Shown piece by piece: positions 48,934-59,416 of a stretch of 64,000 nucleotides of DNA. The first letter of the stretch is position 1. Every line of letters begins with the position of its first letter. The stretch is from Mycobacterium sp. EPa45 (lineage in GTDB: Bacteria > Actinomycetota > Actinomycetes > Mycobacteriales > Mycobacteriaceae). A program made the position numbers and the translations under genes. Location of the stretch: the NCBI RefSeq assembly GCF_001021385.1, contig NZ_CP011773.1, forward strand, positions 2,232,001-2,296,000. The letters run 5' to 3'. The notes below the pieces were generated by a model. That model was not told the DNA's origin, ran no database searches, and was given only the letters and a program-made list of their open reading frames with translations.

Positions 48934-49782
48934 GTGGCCGGTCGACCACTACATACATTCCAGGTCGTCAGCACCGAGCAGCTGGCGCCGCATATGGTGC
49001 GGGTCGTGCTCGGCGGCACCGGGTTCGACACCTTCACACCGGGTGAGTTCACCGACTCCTACGTCAAGTTCGTCTTCGTGCGTGACGACATCGACGTTGC
49101 GAGGCTGCCGCACCCGCTGACGCTGGACAGCTTCATTGGACTGCCGCCCGAGCAGCAACCCACGGTCCGGACCTACACGGTGCGGCGGCTCGACCGCGAG
49201 GCACGCCAGATCACCGTCGACTTCGTGGTGCACGGCGAGCACGGGGTGGCCGGGCCATGGGCCGCGGCCGCAAAGGCGGGCGACACCATCCATTTGATGG
49301 GCCCCGCCGGTGCGTACTCGCCGGACCCAGCCGCCGACTGGCATCTGTTCGCCGGTGACGAGGCAGGCCTCCCTGCGATCAGCGCAGCCCTGGAAGCCCT
49401 GCCACCCAACGCCGTCGGCAAAGTCTTCATCGAGGTCGCCGGACCCGAAGACGAAATCGAGCTCAACGCGCCGGAATCCGTCGCGATCAACTGGATCTAC
49501 CGCGGCGGGCGCGCCGATCTCATCAGCGACGACCGGGCCGGTGACCACGCCCCGCTGATCGAGGCCGTCACCACCACGCCGTGGCTGCCCGGCCAGGTCC
49601 AGGTCTTCATCCACGGTGAAGCCCAAGCCGTCATGCACAACCTGCGCCCCTACATCCGCAAGGAGCGCGGGGTCGACGCGAAATGGGCGTCGATCTCCGG
49701 CTACTGGCGGCGCGGCCGCACCGAAGAGACCTTCCGGCAGTGGAAGCGCGAACTCGCCGAGGCCGAAGCCGGCCAGGACTAG
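48934..49782 (+). CDS. viuB: Siderophore-interacting FAD/NAD(P)H reductase (ViuB-like)
   Basis: 282 residues of the siderophore-interacting protein family, releasing iron from ferric siderophores by reduction. FAD motif TVRTYTVRRLD near 87 (RxYS/T type), VDFVVHGEHGVAGPWAAAAKAGD, LMGPAGAYSP and C-terminal NADPH domain (LFAGDEAGLPAISAALEALP, FIHGEAQAV, SGYWRRGRTEE). GTG 48934 follows GGGAGGCGAT. The 3' end overlaps mmpL, on the opposite strand, by 4 bases. Confidence 0.92.
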   Translation: MAGRPLHTFQVVSTEQLAPHMVRVVLGGTGFDTFTPGEFTDSYVKFVFVRDDIDVARLPHPLTLDSFIGLPPEQQPTVRTYTVRRLDREARQITVDFVVHGEHGVAGPWAAAAKAGDTIHLMGPAGAYSPDPAADWHLFAGDEAGLPAISAALEALPPNAVGKVFIEVAGPEDEIELNAPESVAINWIYRGGRADLISDDRAGDHAPLIEAVTTTPWLPGQVQVFIHGEAQAVMHNLRPYIRKERGVDAKWASISGYWRRGRTEETFRQWKRELAEAEAGQD

Positions 49783-52753
49783 GCCGGCGCCAGCACCTCG
49801 GTGTCCTCGCCGGCTTCGGGCTGGTCACTGTCCGGCTCGGGTGAGATTGCGCCCGTCCGCCCACCATGGGCCGGGCGTTGGCGCACCCGCAGCGGCCACC
49901 AGAACCACGGCCCGAGAATCGCGGCGATCGACGGAGTCATCAGGGACCGGACGATCAAGGTGTCCAGCAACAAACCGATGCCGATCGTCATTCCGCCCTG
50001 ACCGACGTTCAGCAGGTCGCCGGAGATCATCGAACCCATCGTGAAGGCGAACACAAGTCCGGCGGCGGTCACCACGGTGCCGGTGCTGCCCATGGACCTG
50101 ATGATGCCGGTGTTGATACCCGCCCCGATCTCTTCTCTGAACCGCGACACCAGGAGCAGGTTGTAGTCACTGCCGACGGCCATCAGGATGATCACCGCGA
50201 ACGCCAGCACGATCCAGTTGAGTTCGATGCCCACGATCCGCTCGAAGATGAACACCGACAGGCCGAACGCCGCCCCCAACGAGATCACCACCGTGCCGAC
50301 GATCACCATCGACGCCACCAGCGCACGGGTGATGATCAGCATCACGATGAAAATCAATGTCAGAGCGGCGAAGGCGGCGATCATGGTGTCGTACTTCGCG
50401 CCCGCCTGGACATCGCGATAGGTGGCCGCGGTGCCGGTCAGGTAGACATCCGCGTCGGCCAGCGCGGTGCCCTTGATCGCCTCGTGCGCCGCCGTCAGCT
50501 GGTCGTCGACCACCGAAATGCCCGCCTCGGACGCGGGATTCACGTCGTGGGTGACGATGAGGCGGGCCGCCTTACCGTCCGGGGAGAGGAACAGCTTGAG
50601 GCCCTTCTGGAAGTCGGGGTTGGCGAACACCTCCGGCGGCAGGTAGAAGTAGTCGTCGCTTTTCGAGGCGTCGAATGCCTCACCCATCGCAGTCGCTGTG
50701 TCGGTCATCTGCTGCATCTGGTCAATGAGTCCGTCGAAACCGCTGTGGATCGTCTGCAGCGTGTTCTGCATCGTGGTGGCTGTCGCGATGATCGGACCGA
50801 ACTGCTGCACCATCCGCGGCACCAGCGCGTCGATGTCGCCCATCCCGCTGACCATCTTGTCCATGCCATCCACCATCGCGGTCATGTCGGTCTGCAGCGA
50901 GGCCATGTTGTCGCTGAATGTGTTGACGCCGTCCATGGCATCGAACGCCGAGCGGACTCCCCAGCAGGCCGGGATGTTGAAACAGTTTGGCTCCCAGTAG
51001 AAGTAGTTGCGGAGCGGGCGAACCTGGTCATCGAAGTCGGCGATGTGATCGCGCATCTGGTCGAGGGTGGCCTTCATCGTGTTCATGTCGGCGACGCTGC
51101 GGTGCGCTGACTCCACCATGCCGTTGGCCGACCCGACGGTGGTGTGCATGGCATCGGAGAAGTTCACCATCAGCGCCTGCATCTGCGTCATCGAGGCGAT
51201 CATCGTGGCCATGTCGTCGGACATCTTGCTGATGTCACCCACCCGTTGTTTCAGGAACTGCAGGTTCTGGGTGATCGGTACCGAGGACATGCTGATCTGG
51301 TACGGGATCGAGCTGTGCGCAATGGGCGAGCCCAGTGGCCGGGTGATGCTCTGCACCATTGCGATGCCTTTTATCCTGAACAGCGCCTTGGCAATCCGGT
51401 CGAGCACAATCATGTCGGTCGGGTTGCGCATGTCGTGGTCCGACTCGATCGTCATGATGTCCGGATTCAGGCGCGCTGTGCTGAAGTGCTTTTCGGCCGC
51501 CGTATACCCGACGTTGGCCGGCACGTCTGCGGGGATGTAACGGCGGTCGTCGTAGCTCGTCTTGTAGCCGATCGTGGCCAGCAGACCGAGTAGTACGACA
51601 CTGGTCGCTGCCGCGAGAATCGGTTTGGGCCAGCGGACTGTCGCGGTACCGACCCTGCGCCACCCCCTGGTCTTCATCATCCGCTTGGGGTCCAGCAAGC
51701 CGAACCTACTGGCCACCACCAGGATCGCGGGTGCAACGGTCAGCGCCGCCGCGACGACGATGATCAGGGCCATCGCCGATGGGTAGGCCAGTGAGTTGAA
51801 GTAGGACAACCGGGTCAGGCGCAAGGTCAGCATGGCGCCGGCGATGGTCAGTCCCGACCCGAGGATGACGTGGCCGACACCGTGGAATGCGTTGTAGTAG
51901 GCCGATTCCGGGTCCTCGCCATTCTGGCGGGCTTCGTGGTAGCGGCCGATCAGGAAGATCGCATAGTCGGTACCTGCGGCGATCGACAGAGCCGTCATCA
52001 GCGGAACCGAGAACGTCGAGAAATCCATGATCCCGAGGTGGCCGACAACCGCCACCGTGCCGCGGGCGGCCCCCATCTCGATGCCGACGATCGCCAGGAT
52101 GAGCAGCACCGTGCTCACCGATCGGTACACCAGCGCCAGCATGATCGTGATCACGACCATCGTGACCACGGTCATCTTGATCATGCCGCGGTCGCTGGCC
52201 TCGAGTGAATCTGTGGTCAGCGGTGCGGGTCCGGTGACGTAGGCGTGCAGCCCGGTGGGCGGCGGTGTTGTGTCGATGATCTTGCGGACGGCGTCCACCG
52301 AGTGGTTGCCCTCGGTACTGCCCTGGTCGCCGGCCAGGTTCAGTTGGACGTAGGCGGCCTTGCCGTCACTGCTCTGTACGCCCGCGGCGGTGATCATGCC
52401 GCCCCAGAAGTCGTGGACGTGCTCCACGTGCTGTTTGTCGGCGTTGAACTTGCCGACCAGTGACTGGTAATAGCGGTGCGCCGACTCACCCAGTGGCTGC
52501 TCACCGACCAGCACGACCATCGCAATGCTGTCGGAGGTGGACTCGCCGAACTTCTGTCCCATCCTTTTGGCGGCGACCACCGAAGGTGCATCCTGGGGTG
52601 ACATCGACACGGCATTGGCCATCCCGACCTTCTCGACTTGGGGGACAAGCAGATTCACCGCCGCAGTGGCGGCGACCCAGACGAGGAGGATCGGGACCGC
52701 GAGCGCTCGGATGGTGCGGGGGATACGCGTGCGGACGTCCTTGACGTGCGCGC

Positions 52754-52757
<4 letters not shown>
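49779..52757 (-). CDS. mmpL: MmpL family RND transporter
   Basis: 992 residues, full-length mycobacterial membrane protein large: 12 membrane segments in two halves, each with a big periplasmic loop (about 45-190 and 420-740). The proton-relay type marks are DFSTFSVPLMTALSIAAGTDYAIFLIGRYHEAR in the first half and AVGSDYNLLLVSRFREEIGAG in the second. The Met/Asp-rich coil in loop 2 (SKMSDDMATMIASMTQMQ) is typical of the MmpL4/5 type, which export siderophores or drugs. GTG 52757 overlaps the mmpS stop, so expression is coupled. Which cargo it moves cannot be read from sequence. Confidence 0.94.
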
Positions 52758-53587
<830 letters not shown>

Positions 53588-53611
53588 GGCCGGCTCTGTC
53601 AGAAGGGGAAC

Positions 53612-53782
53612 ATGATGTGCCGAGCCGTGAAATGTCGAGTGTGCGGCAAGACGACGTGGGCGGGCTGCGGTGAGCACGTGGACGCCGTACGTCGTGGCGT
53701 GCCGAGTGGGCAGTGGTGCGCGGGTCACGCTGGCAGTGAGACGGCATCGTCGCGCTGGAATCCGTTCAAGCGCGGGAGCTGA
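53612..53782 (+). CDS. Small Cys/His-rich putative zinc-binding protein (56 residues)
   Basis: Short gene 24 bases after the CsoR-like gene, with AGGGGAAC before ATG 53612 (ATG 53615 also possible). Starts MMCRAVKCRVCGKTTWAGCG and continues EHVDAV...QWCAGH. Cys at 3, 8, 11, 19 and 36 and His at 22 and 39 give CxxCG and CxGH ligand pairs. I recall this CGKTTWAGCG...HVD pattern from many bacterial small proteins of unknown function. Composition is unlike random translation of high-GC DNA, so the gene is likely real. Probably co-transcribed with the regulator. Confidence 0.75.
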   Translation: MMCRAVKCRVCGKTTWAGCGEHVDAVRRGVPSGQWCAGHAGSETASSRWNPFKRGS

Positions 53783-53875
53783 GGCCGGCCGTCGGCCGTC
53801 GGCGACCGGTAACGGGCAGGACACGGTGCCGCGTCGGTCGCCCGCGGTAGCGCCCACTGATGCGACCGTAGGGGC

Positions 53876-54793
53876 GTGGACCCGAGCGACTACGCGTCGA
53901 TCCTCGACGACTACGCCGAGCATCTCGCGCTGGAGCGTGCCCGTTCCGAGCACACCCAACGGGCCTACCTCACAGACCTGAGATCGCTGTTCGCCTTCCT
54001 CGACGAACGCGCGCCGGGCGCCGGGCTGGCCGGCCTGAACCTGCCGATGCTGCGCTCGTGGCTGGCCGCCCAGACGGCGAGCGGCGCGGCCCGAACGACA
54101 CTGGCGCGCCGCACTTCGGCAGTCAAGACATTCACCGCCTGGGCTGCTCGGCGCGGCCTGCTGACCGAGGACCCGGCGGTCCGGCTGCAGCTGCCCAAGG
54201 CTCGCCGCACCCTGCCGGCAGTTCTGCGTCAGGACCAGGCGATGGCCGCCATGGCCGCCGCCGACCTCGGCGCCGAGCAGGGCGACCCGCTTGCGCTACG
54301 TGACCGGCTGATCGTCGAGATGCTCTATGCCACCGGCATCCGGGTCAGCGAGCTGTGCGGCCTCGACATCGACGATGTCGATACCGACCGTCGGGTCCTG
54401 CGAGTTCTGGGCAAGGGCAACAAACAACGGACCGTCCCGTTCGGCGCGCCCGCGCAGGCCGCGCTGACTGCCTGGCTCACCGACGGCCGACCCGAGCTGG
54501 CCACAGCAGACTCCGGCCCGGCGTTGCTGCTGGGCACAAGGGGCAAGCGGCTCGACCAGCGGCAGGCCAGAACCGTGGTGCATCAGACCATGTCGGCGGT
54601 CGACGGGGCACCTGACATCGGTCCGCACGGTCTACGGCACAGCGCCGCCACCCACCTGCTCGAAGGCGGCGCCGACCTGCGCATCGTGCAGGAAATACTG
54701 GGCCATTCCTCGCTGGCCACCACCCAGCTCTACACCCACGTGACCGTCGCGCGTTTGCGCGCGGTGCACGATCAGGCGCACCCGCGCGCCTGA
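53876..54793 (+). CDS. xerC: Tyrosine recombinase XerC
   Basis: 305 residues. Site-specific recombinase resolving chromosome dimers at dif with XerD. N-terminal SAM-like core-binding domain ([23 protein letters not shown]), catalytic domain with Arg in [12 protein letters not shown], Lys in [24 protein letters not shown] (HxxR), LGHSS and nucleophile Tyr in TQLYTHV. The backbone position before rpsB is kept from M. tuberculosis, so it is a housekeeping gene and not part of an integron or prophage. Confidence 0.95.
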   Translation: MDPSDYASILDDYAEHLALERARSEHTQRAYLTDLRSLFAFLDERAPGAGLAGLNLPMLRSWLAAQTASGAARTTLARRTSAVKTFTAWAARRGLLTEDPAVRLQLPKARRTLPAVLRQDQAMAAMAAADLGAEQGDPLALRDRLIVEMLYATGIRVSELCGLDIDDVDTDRRVLRVLGKGNKQRTVPFGAPAQAALTAWLTDGRPELATADSGPALLLGTRGKRLDQRQARTVVHQTMSAVDGAPDIGPHGLRHSAATHLLEGGADLRIVQEILGHSSLATTQLYTHVTVARLRAVHDQAHPRA

Positions 54794-54795
54794 AA

Positions 54796-56226
54796 CTAAG
54801 TCCCGCAGAAGGTTTGGAAGCAGCTCCCGAAGTCTTCCGGAGCAGGCTCGGCGTAGCGCTCGAATCCCGGGCGTTCGTCGTACGGGGTGCTGACCACCCG
54901 CAGTAGCCGATCGAACAGTTCCATGTCGCCCGAGGACGCGGCCGTCAGCGCCTCCTCGACGAGGTGATTGCGCGGGATGTAGACGGGATTCACCCGCTGC
55001 ATCGCCTCGACGTCCGGGTCCAATTCACGCCACCGGGTGGCCCACGCCTCGAATGGCGCCTCGACCGCGCCCGCAGCCAGGCCGCGGAAGAACGAGGTGT
55101 AGTCGACGCGCTCCTGCTCGAGCAGTTCCACCAGTTCCTCGCAGAGCTGGTGAGCCGCAGGGTCGTCGACCGCGTCGCTCAGTCCGAGTTTGCGGTGCAT
55201 GCCTGCCACGTATGCAGCTGCGTACCGCTGCGGGAAGTCCTGCAGCGACGCCGTTGCCAGTGCGACCGCGCGCTCCTGGTCGTCGTCGATCAGCCCGAGC
55301 AGCGCCTCAGCGAAGCGGGCGAGATTCCATGCGGCCACCGTCGGCTGATTGCCGTAGGCGTAACGGCCCCATGAGTCGATTGAGCTGAACACCGTCTTCG
55401 GGTCGAAGGCATCCATGAATGCGCACGGTCCGTAGTCGATCGTCTCGCCCGATATCGTCATGTTGTCGGTGTTCATCACGCCGTGGATGAACCCGACCAG
55501 CATCCACTGGGCGATGAGTTCCGCCTGAGCGGTGATCACCGAATCCAGCAACGCCAGGTATGGATTGTCGGCCTGTGCTGCCGCTGGGTAGTGCCTGCTG
55601 ATCGCATGGTCGGCGAGTCGCCGCAGGACCTCCAATTCACCTGCTGCAGAGACGTATTGGAAGCTACCGACGCGCAGATGGCTCGACGCGATCCGGGCGA
55701 GGACAGCGCCGTTCAGCTGCGTCTCGCGGGTGACGGTGCGTCCGGTGGCGACGACCGACAGTGAGCGGGTGGTCGGAATGCCCAGAGCGTGCATCGCTTC
55801 GCTGATGAGGTATTCGCGCAGCATCGGGCCGACGGCCGCCAGGCCGTCGCCACCGCGGGCGAACGGGGTGCGTCCCGATCCCTTGAGATGCAGGTCGCGT
55901 AACCGCCCGGCGGCGTCGGCGAGTTCCCCCAGCAGCAGTGCACGGCCGTCTCCGAGGCGCGGCACCCAGCCGCCGAACTGGTGGCCGGCATAGCCCTGCG
56001 CGACGGGTTCGGCGTCCGCCGGAAGTTGCGTCCCGACGAGCAGACCGATCCCCTCGGGGCCGCGCAGCCACGCGACGTCGAGGCCTAGCTCGGCGGCCAG
56101 AGCCTCGTTGAGGACGAGCAACCGCGGATCGGGGGCGGCTTCGGCTTGCCAACGCAGCGCGATTTCGGGCACCTCGGTGGCGAAGCGGTGGCCGAGAACG
56201 ACGGTCGTATCGGGCGCAATACTCAT
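54796..56226 (-). CDS. selO: SelO/YdiU family protein AMPylase
   Basis: 476 residues. Pseudokinase-fold enzyme that transfers AMP to protein hydroxyls. Marks: [67 protein letters not shown] and [25 protein letters not shown] with the catalytic Asn/Asp. It ends SCFQTFCGT: the Cys third from the end holds the position of the selenocysteine in animal SelO. ATG 56226 is used (TAGGCT 8 bases upstream). The frame is open further upstream to 56607 but that part crosses an inverted repeat and another gene. Confidence 0.93.
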   Translation of the reverse strand: MSIAPDTTVVLGHRFATEVPEIALRWQAEAAPDPRLLVLNEALAAELGLDVAWLRGPEGIGLLVGTQLPADAEPVAQGYAGHQFGGWVPRLGDGRALLLGELADAAGRLRDLHLKGSGRTPFARGGDGLAAVGPMLREYLISEAMHALGIPTTRSLSVVATGRTVTRETQLNGAVLARIASSHLRVGSFQYVSAAGELEVLRRLADHAISRHYPAAAQADNPYLALLDSVITAQAELIAQWMLVGFIHGVMNTDNMTISGETIDYGPCAFMDAFDPKTVFSSIDSWGRYAYGNQPTVAAWNLARFAEALLGLIDDDQERAVALATASLQDFPQRYAAAYVAGMHRKLGLSDAVDDPAAHQLCEELVELLEQERVDYTSFFRGLAAGAVEAPFEAWATRWRELDPDVEAMQRVNPVYIPRNHLVEEALTAASSGDMELFDRLLRVVSTPYDERPGFERYAEPAPEDFGSCFQTFCGT

Positions 56227-56234
56227 CGGCATCC

Positions 56235-56240
56235 AGCCTA
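56235..56240 (-). promoter_or_regulatory. Candidate -10 (TAGGCT) for selO
   Basis: Minus-strand TAGGCT with 8 bases to ATG 56226. Confidence 0.38.
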
Positions 56241-56266
56241 CGGACGCCGACCGCGGCCACGGCAGC

Positions 56267-56322
56267 GAGCAGACGCAAAGTCGCACTATTTCGGGCTTTA
56301 CGGTGCGATTGTGCGTCTGCTC
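56267..56322. repeat. Near-perfect 20-bp-arm inverted repeat between selO and an exported protein gene
   Basis: Arms 56267-56286 (GAGCAGACGCAAAGTCGCAC) and 56303-56322 pair at 18 of 20 positions, one mismatch being G-T compatible, around a 16-base loop; one further base pair outside. I recall closely similar GCAGACGCAAAATCGC palindromes in other mycobacterial intergenic regions. Lies between divergent genes, so it is not a shared terminator. Confidence 0.75.
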
Positions 56323-56374
56323 GGGCCCAAGGAACTTGGGTTCGGTAGCTGTGGCAGCGGTGTCTGGTTGCGCC

Positions 56375-56854
56375 GTGCAGAAGATCGCGATGCTCACTCT
56401 GGCCGCAGCGGTGACGGCTGGCGTCCTGGCGCCGACCGCCCACGCGGCGCACTCCAAAGTCCAATTCCTGGCTCCGTCCGGCAACATCGGCTGCCAGATG
56501 GGCACCGCGCCCGACGGATCAGCCTTCGCGTGGTGCAAGGCGAACGGGCACCGCTGGGTCACGCCGCAGTCCAACACGTGCCCGCGCGCGAACGTCCCCG
56601 GCGCCATCGGTGAACCTGGCGGCGAGAATCTCCAGCTCGCCGAGGGCCAGGCGCCCTGCTTCGGGTTCGTGATGAGCCAGCTGTTCTTCAGCGGGCAGTA
56701 CGCGCCGCCGACCCTCGGTTACGGCGCCCGGCGATCGGTGGGCAGCATCACCTGCTCGGTCGATCCCGCCGGGGTCACCTGCGCCGACAGCGCGACCGGC
56801 AACTCATTCCAGGTGTCGCACGACGCCTACGCACTCAGCCCGCCAGCGGCTTGA
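56375..56854 (+). CDS. Small exported Cys-containing protein of unknown function
   Basis: 159 residues with a signal peptide ([20 protein letters not shown]). The mature part [31 protein letters not shown] ... CPRA ... QAPCFGFV ... [28 protein letters not shown] has six Cys, probably three disulphides. The FxxPSGNIxC pattern recurs in small secreted mycobacterial proteins whose role is unknown. GTG 56375 gives a compact signal; GTG 56351 and ATG 56390 are alternatives. Overlaps the convergent M23 gene by 20 bases. Confidence 0.72.
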   Translation: MQKIAMLTLAAAVTAGVLAPTAHAAHSKVQFLAPSGNIGCQMGTAPDGSAFAWCKANGHRWVTPQSNTCPRANVPGAIGEPGGENLQLAEGQAPCFGFVMSQLFFSGQYAPPTLGYGARRSVGSITCSVDPAGVTCADSATGNSFQVSHDAYALSPPAA

Positions 56855-57326
56855 GCCGAACCGGCGTGCCGGCCAGCAGCCCCAGCGGGTCGACGTAGTC
56901 CGCCCGCGACGCCGGCCCCCACATCGCGCCCCAATGCAGGCAGGCTGCCGCGGGGCAACCCGCATGCCCGGGCAGCAGGCGGCCCAACACGGTCGACGCA
57001 TCGACCAGCTGGCCGACCCGCACCGTCGCCTCGACGGGTTCGTAGCTGGTGCGCAACCCACCGGTATGCGCCAGCGACACCAGCGGGCGCCCGGCCAGCT
57101 TCCCGGCGAACACCACCGTCGCCGGACCCGCGGCATAAACCAGCTGGTCAGCGGCCCCGGCGAGGTCCACGCCGCGGTGACCGCGCTGCCAATCCGGTGA
57201 CGGCGCATCGAAGACCCTGGTCACCGCCGGCGGAGGCCGTAGCGGCCACACCAGCCGTCCGGCGTCGGCCCGGCCTGTCCCCGCAGACAGCAGCAGGACC
57301 GCCGCCACCATCGCAATGACGCGCAT
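56835..57326 (-). CDS. Exported M23-type peptidase-fold protein
   Basis: 163 residues, signal peptide 1-21. The LytM/M23 domain shows WQRGHRGVDLAGAAD (HxxxD zinc ligands), VVFAGKLAGRPLVSLAHTGGLRTSYEPVE and CLHWGAMWG (HxH reduced to LHWG, with the first His of the canonical HxH replaced by Leu). It may therefore be a poorly active or regulatory endopeptidase acting on peptidoglycan. The corresponding position beside rpsB is kept in M. tuberculosis. Confidence 0.85.
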   Translation of the reverse strand: MRVIAMVAAVLLLSAGTGRADAGRLVWPLRPPPAVTRVFDAPSPDWQRGHRGVDLAGAADQLVYAAGPATVVFAGKLAGRPLVSLAHTGGLRTSYEPVEATVRVGQLVDASTVLGRLLPGHAGCPAAACLHWGAMWGPASRADYVDPLGLLAGTPVRLKPLAG

Positions 57327-57424
57327 CGCTCCAGTTCAGCGGTATACAGAGTGACAAGGAAGCCACCGCACCCTGCGCTGTGCACCGGCGCGGCGCTGTG
57401 GACAAAGCACCCCTTCGAGCGGTG

Positions 57425-57430
57425 TAAACT
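57425..57430 (+). promoter_or_regulatory. Candidate -10 (TAAACT) of the rpsB-tsf operon
   Basis: TGTAAACT in the 290-base gap between the M23 gene and rpsB, leaving a leader of about 180 bases. GGCTTC/GAAGCC within 57562-57585 can form a small hairpin in the leader. Nothing coding is seen in the gap. Confidence 0.4.
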
Positions 57431-57616
57431 TTCCCCTGCAACTCGCGCGAGCGGGTTGACTTCGCGCGTCTGTTCGCAAGTTCGCCACGTCGACACTTGC
57501 ACCACGCATGCCGGTTGGTCCCGTCGGAGACGACGGGTCGGCACGCCCCAGGCGCCAGGGCTTGGCTTCACCCCGAAGCCGGGCGGCAACCGACAACCTA
57601 AGAGGTATGGCCAAAC

Positions 57617-58453
57617 ATGGCTGTTGTAACCATGAAGCAGCTGCTTGACAGCGGCACCCACTTCGGGCATCAGACCCGGCGCTGGAACCCCAAGATGAAG
57701 CGGTTCATCTTCACCGACCGCAACGGCATCTACATCATCGATCTGCAGCAGACGCTGACCTACATCGATCAGGCCTACGAGTTCGTCAAGGAGACCGTCG
57801 CCCACGGCGGCAGCATCCTGTTCGTCGGCACCAAGAAGCAGGCTCAAGAGTCCATCGCCGACGAGGCCACCCGCGTCGGCATGCCGTATGTCAACCAGCG
57901 CTGGCTGGGCGGCATGCTCACCAACTTCTCCACCGTGCACAAGCGTCTGCAGCGCCTCAAGGAGCTCGAGGCCATGGAGCAGACCGGTGGCTTCGAGGGT
58001 CGCACCAAGAAGGAAATCCTGATGCTGACCCGCGAGAAGAACAAGCTCGAGCGCAGCCTCGGCGGTATCCGCGACATGCAGAAGGTGCCCTCGGCGATCT
58101 GGGTCGTCGATACCAACAAGGAGCACCTGGCGGTCAGCGAGGCCATCAAGCTGGGCATCCCGGTCATCGCGATCCTGGACACGAACTGCGACCCCGATCA
58201 GGTCAACTACCCGATCCCGGGCAACGACGATGCGATCCGCTCGGCGGCGCTGCTGACCAAGGTGATCGCTTCCGCGGTGGCCGAGGGCCTGCAGGCTCGC
58301 TCCGGGGCTGGAAGCGACAAGGCTGGTTCCGATTCCGGGGCCGCAGCCGAACCGCTGGCCGAGTGGGAGCAAGAGCTGCTCGCCAGCGCAACGGCGTCGG
58401 CCCCCAGTGACGCCGGGCCGGTCGCCACCGAAACCACCACTGAAGGTTCTTAG
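57617..58453 (+). CDS. rpsB: 30S ribosomal protein uS2
   Basis: 278 residues: [43 protein letters not shown] at the start, [17 protein letters not shown], and [21 protein letters not shown]-terminal Ala/Ser/Glu-rich tail of about 45 residues is normal for mycobacteria. ATG 57617 follows AAGAGG; an ATG ten bases earlier is out of frame. tsf follows after 18 bases. Confidence 0.97.
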   Translation: MAVVTMKQLLDSGTHFGHQTRRWNPKMKRFIFTDRNGIYIIDLQQTLTYIDQAYEFVKETVAHGGSILFVGTKKQAQESIADEATRVGMPYVNQRWLGGMLTNFSTVHKRLQRLKELEAMEQTGGFEGRTKKEILMLTREKNKLERSLGGIRDMQKVPSAIWVVDTNKEHLAVSEAIKLGIPVIAILDTNCDPDQVNYPIPGNDDAIRSAALLTKVIASAVAEGLQARSGAGSDKAGSDSGAAAEPLAEWEQELLASATASAPSDAGPVATETTTEGS

Positions 58454-58471
58454 TTCTTAGGGAAGGGCCAC

Positions 58472-59287
58472 ATGGCTAACTACACCGCTGCCGACGTCAA
58501 GCGGCTTCGGGAGCTCACCGGTGCGGGCATGCTCGACTGCAAGAACGCCCTGGCCGAGAGCGACGGGGACTTCGATAAGGCTGTCGAGGCGCTGCGCATC
58601 AAGGGCGCCAAGGACGTCGGCAAGCGCGCCGAGCGTGCCACCGCCGAGGGCCTGGTTGCGGCCAAGGGCGGCGCGCTGATCGAACTCAACTCCGAGACCG
58701 ACTTCGTCGCCAAGAACGCGGAGTTCCAGAAGTTGGCCGACGACGTCCTCGCCGCCGCACTGGACTCCAAGGCCGCCGACGTGGAGGCCCTCAAGGCCGC
58801 CACTATCGGCGACAAGACGGTCGAGCAGGCCGTCGCGGAGCTTTCGGCCAAGATCGGCGAGAAGCTCGAACTGCGCCGTGCCGCCTACTTCGACGGCAAC
58901 GTCGAGGCATACCTGCACAAGCGGGCCGCTGACCTCCCGCCCGCCGTGGGCGTGCTGGTCGAGTATTCCGGCGACAGCAAGGACGCGGCGCATGCGGTGG
59001 CCCTGCAGATCGCCGCGCTGAAGGCCAAGTACCTCACCCGTGAGGACGTGCCGGAGGACATCGTCGCCAACGAGCGTCGGATCGCCGAAGAGACCGCCAA
59101 GGCCGAGGGCAAGCCCGAGCAGGCGCTGCCCAAGATCGTGGAAGGGCGCCTCACCGGCTTCTTCAAGGACGTCGTGCTGCTGGACCAGCCGTCGGTGTCC
59201 GACAGCAAGAAGACCGTCAAGGCGCTGCTCGACGACGCCGGCGTGACTGTCAGCCGTTTCGTGCGGTTCGAGGTCGGTCAGGCCTGA
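58472..59287 (+). CDS. tsf: Elongation factor Ts
   Basis: GDP/GTP exchange factor for EF-Tu. 271 residues: [27 protein letters not shown], the TDFVAKN motif ([14 protein letters not shown]) that displaces nucleotide, and C-terminal coiled coil before [18 protein letters not shown] 58472 with GGGAAGGG upstream. A strong terminator follows. Confidence 0.97.
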   Translation: MANYTAADVKRLRELTGAGMLDCKNALAESDGDFDKAVEALRIKGAKDVGKRAERATAEGLVAAKGGALIELNSETDFVAKNAEFQKLADDVLAAALDSKAADVEALKAATIGDKTVEQAVAELSAKIGEKLELRRAAYFDGNVEAYLHKRAADLPPAVGVLVEYSGDSKDAAHAVALQIAALKAKYLTREDVPEDIVANERRIAEETAKAEGKPEQALPKIVEGRLTGFFKDVVLLDQPSVSDSKKTVKALLDDAGVTVSRFVRFEVGQA

Positions 59288-59319
59288 CAAACTTGAGCGG
59301 CGCACCAACCGCTCACTGG

Positions 59320-59363
59320 AAAACCCCGCGTCACATCCGGCGATCCCGGAGACGCGGGGTTTT
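59320..59363 (+). terminator. Rho-independent terminator after tsf
   Basis: AAAACCCCGCGTC (59320-59332) pairs perfectly with GACGCGGGGTTTT (59351-59363). A GC stem ending in a T-run; the A-run on the other side would also let it work in reverse. Confidence 0.9.
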
Positions 59364-59403
59364 GCCATCCCGGGGGAACCGCCGTTATTGAACACGTGTC
59401 TGC

Positions 59404-59409
59404 TAGCGT
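59404..59409 (+). promoter_or_regulatory. Candidate -10 (TAGCGT) for leaderless amiC
   Basis: GCTAGCGT with 7 bases to ATG 59417; it argues for ATG 59417 rather than GTG 59396 as the start. Confidence 0.5.
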
Positions 59410-59416
59410 CGGCCAG

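Noticed and set aside
53876..54793. XerC as integrase of a mobile element
   Set aside because: It keeps the conserved backbone position before rpsB; no attachment repeats or phage genes are nearby.
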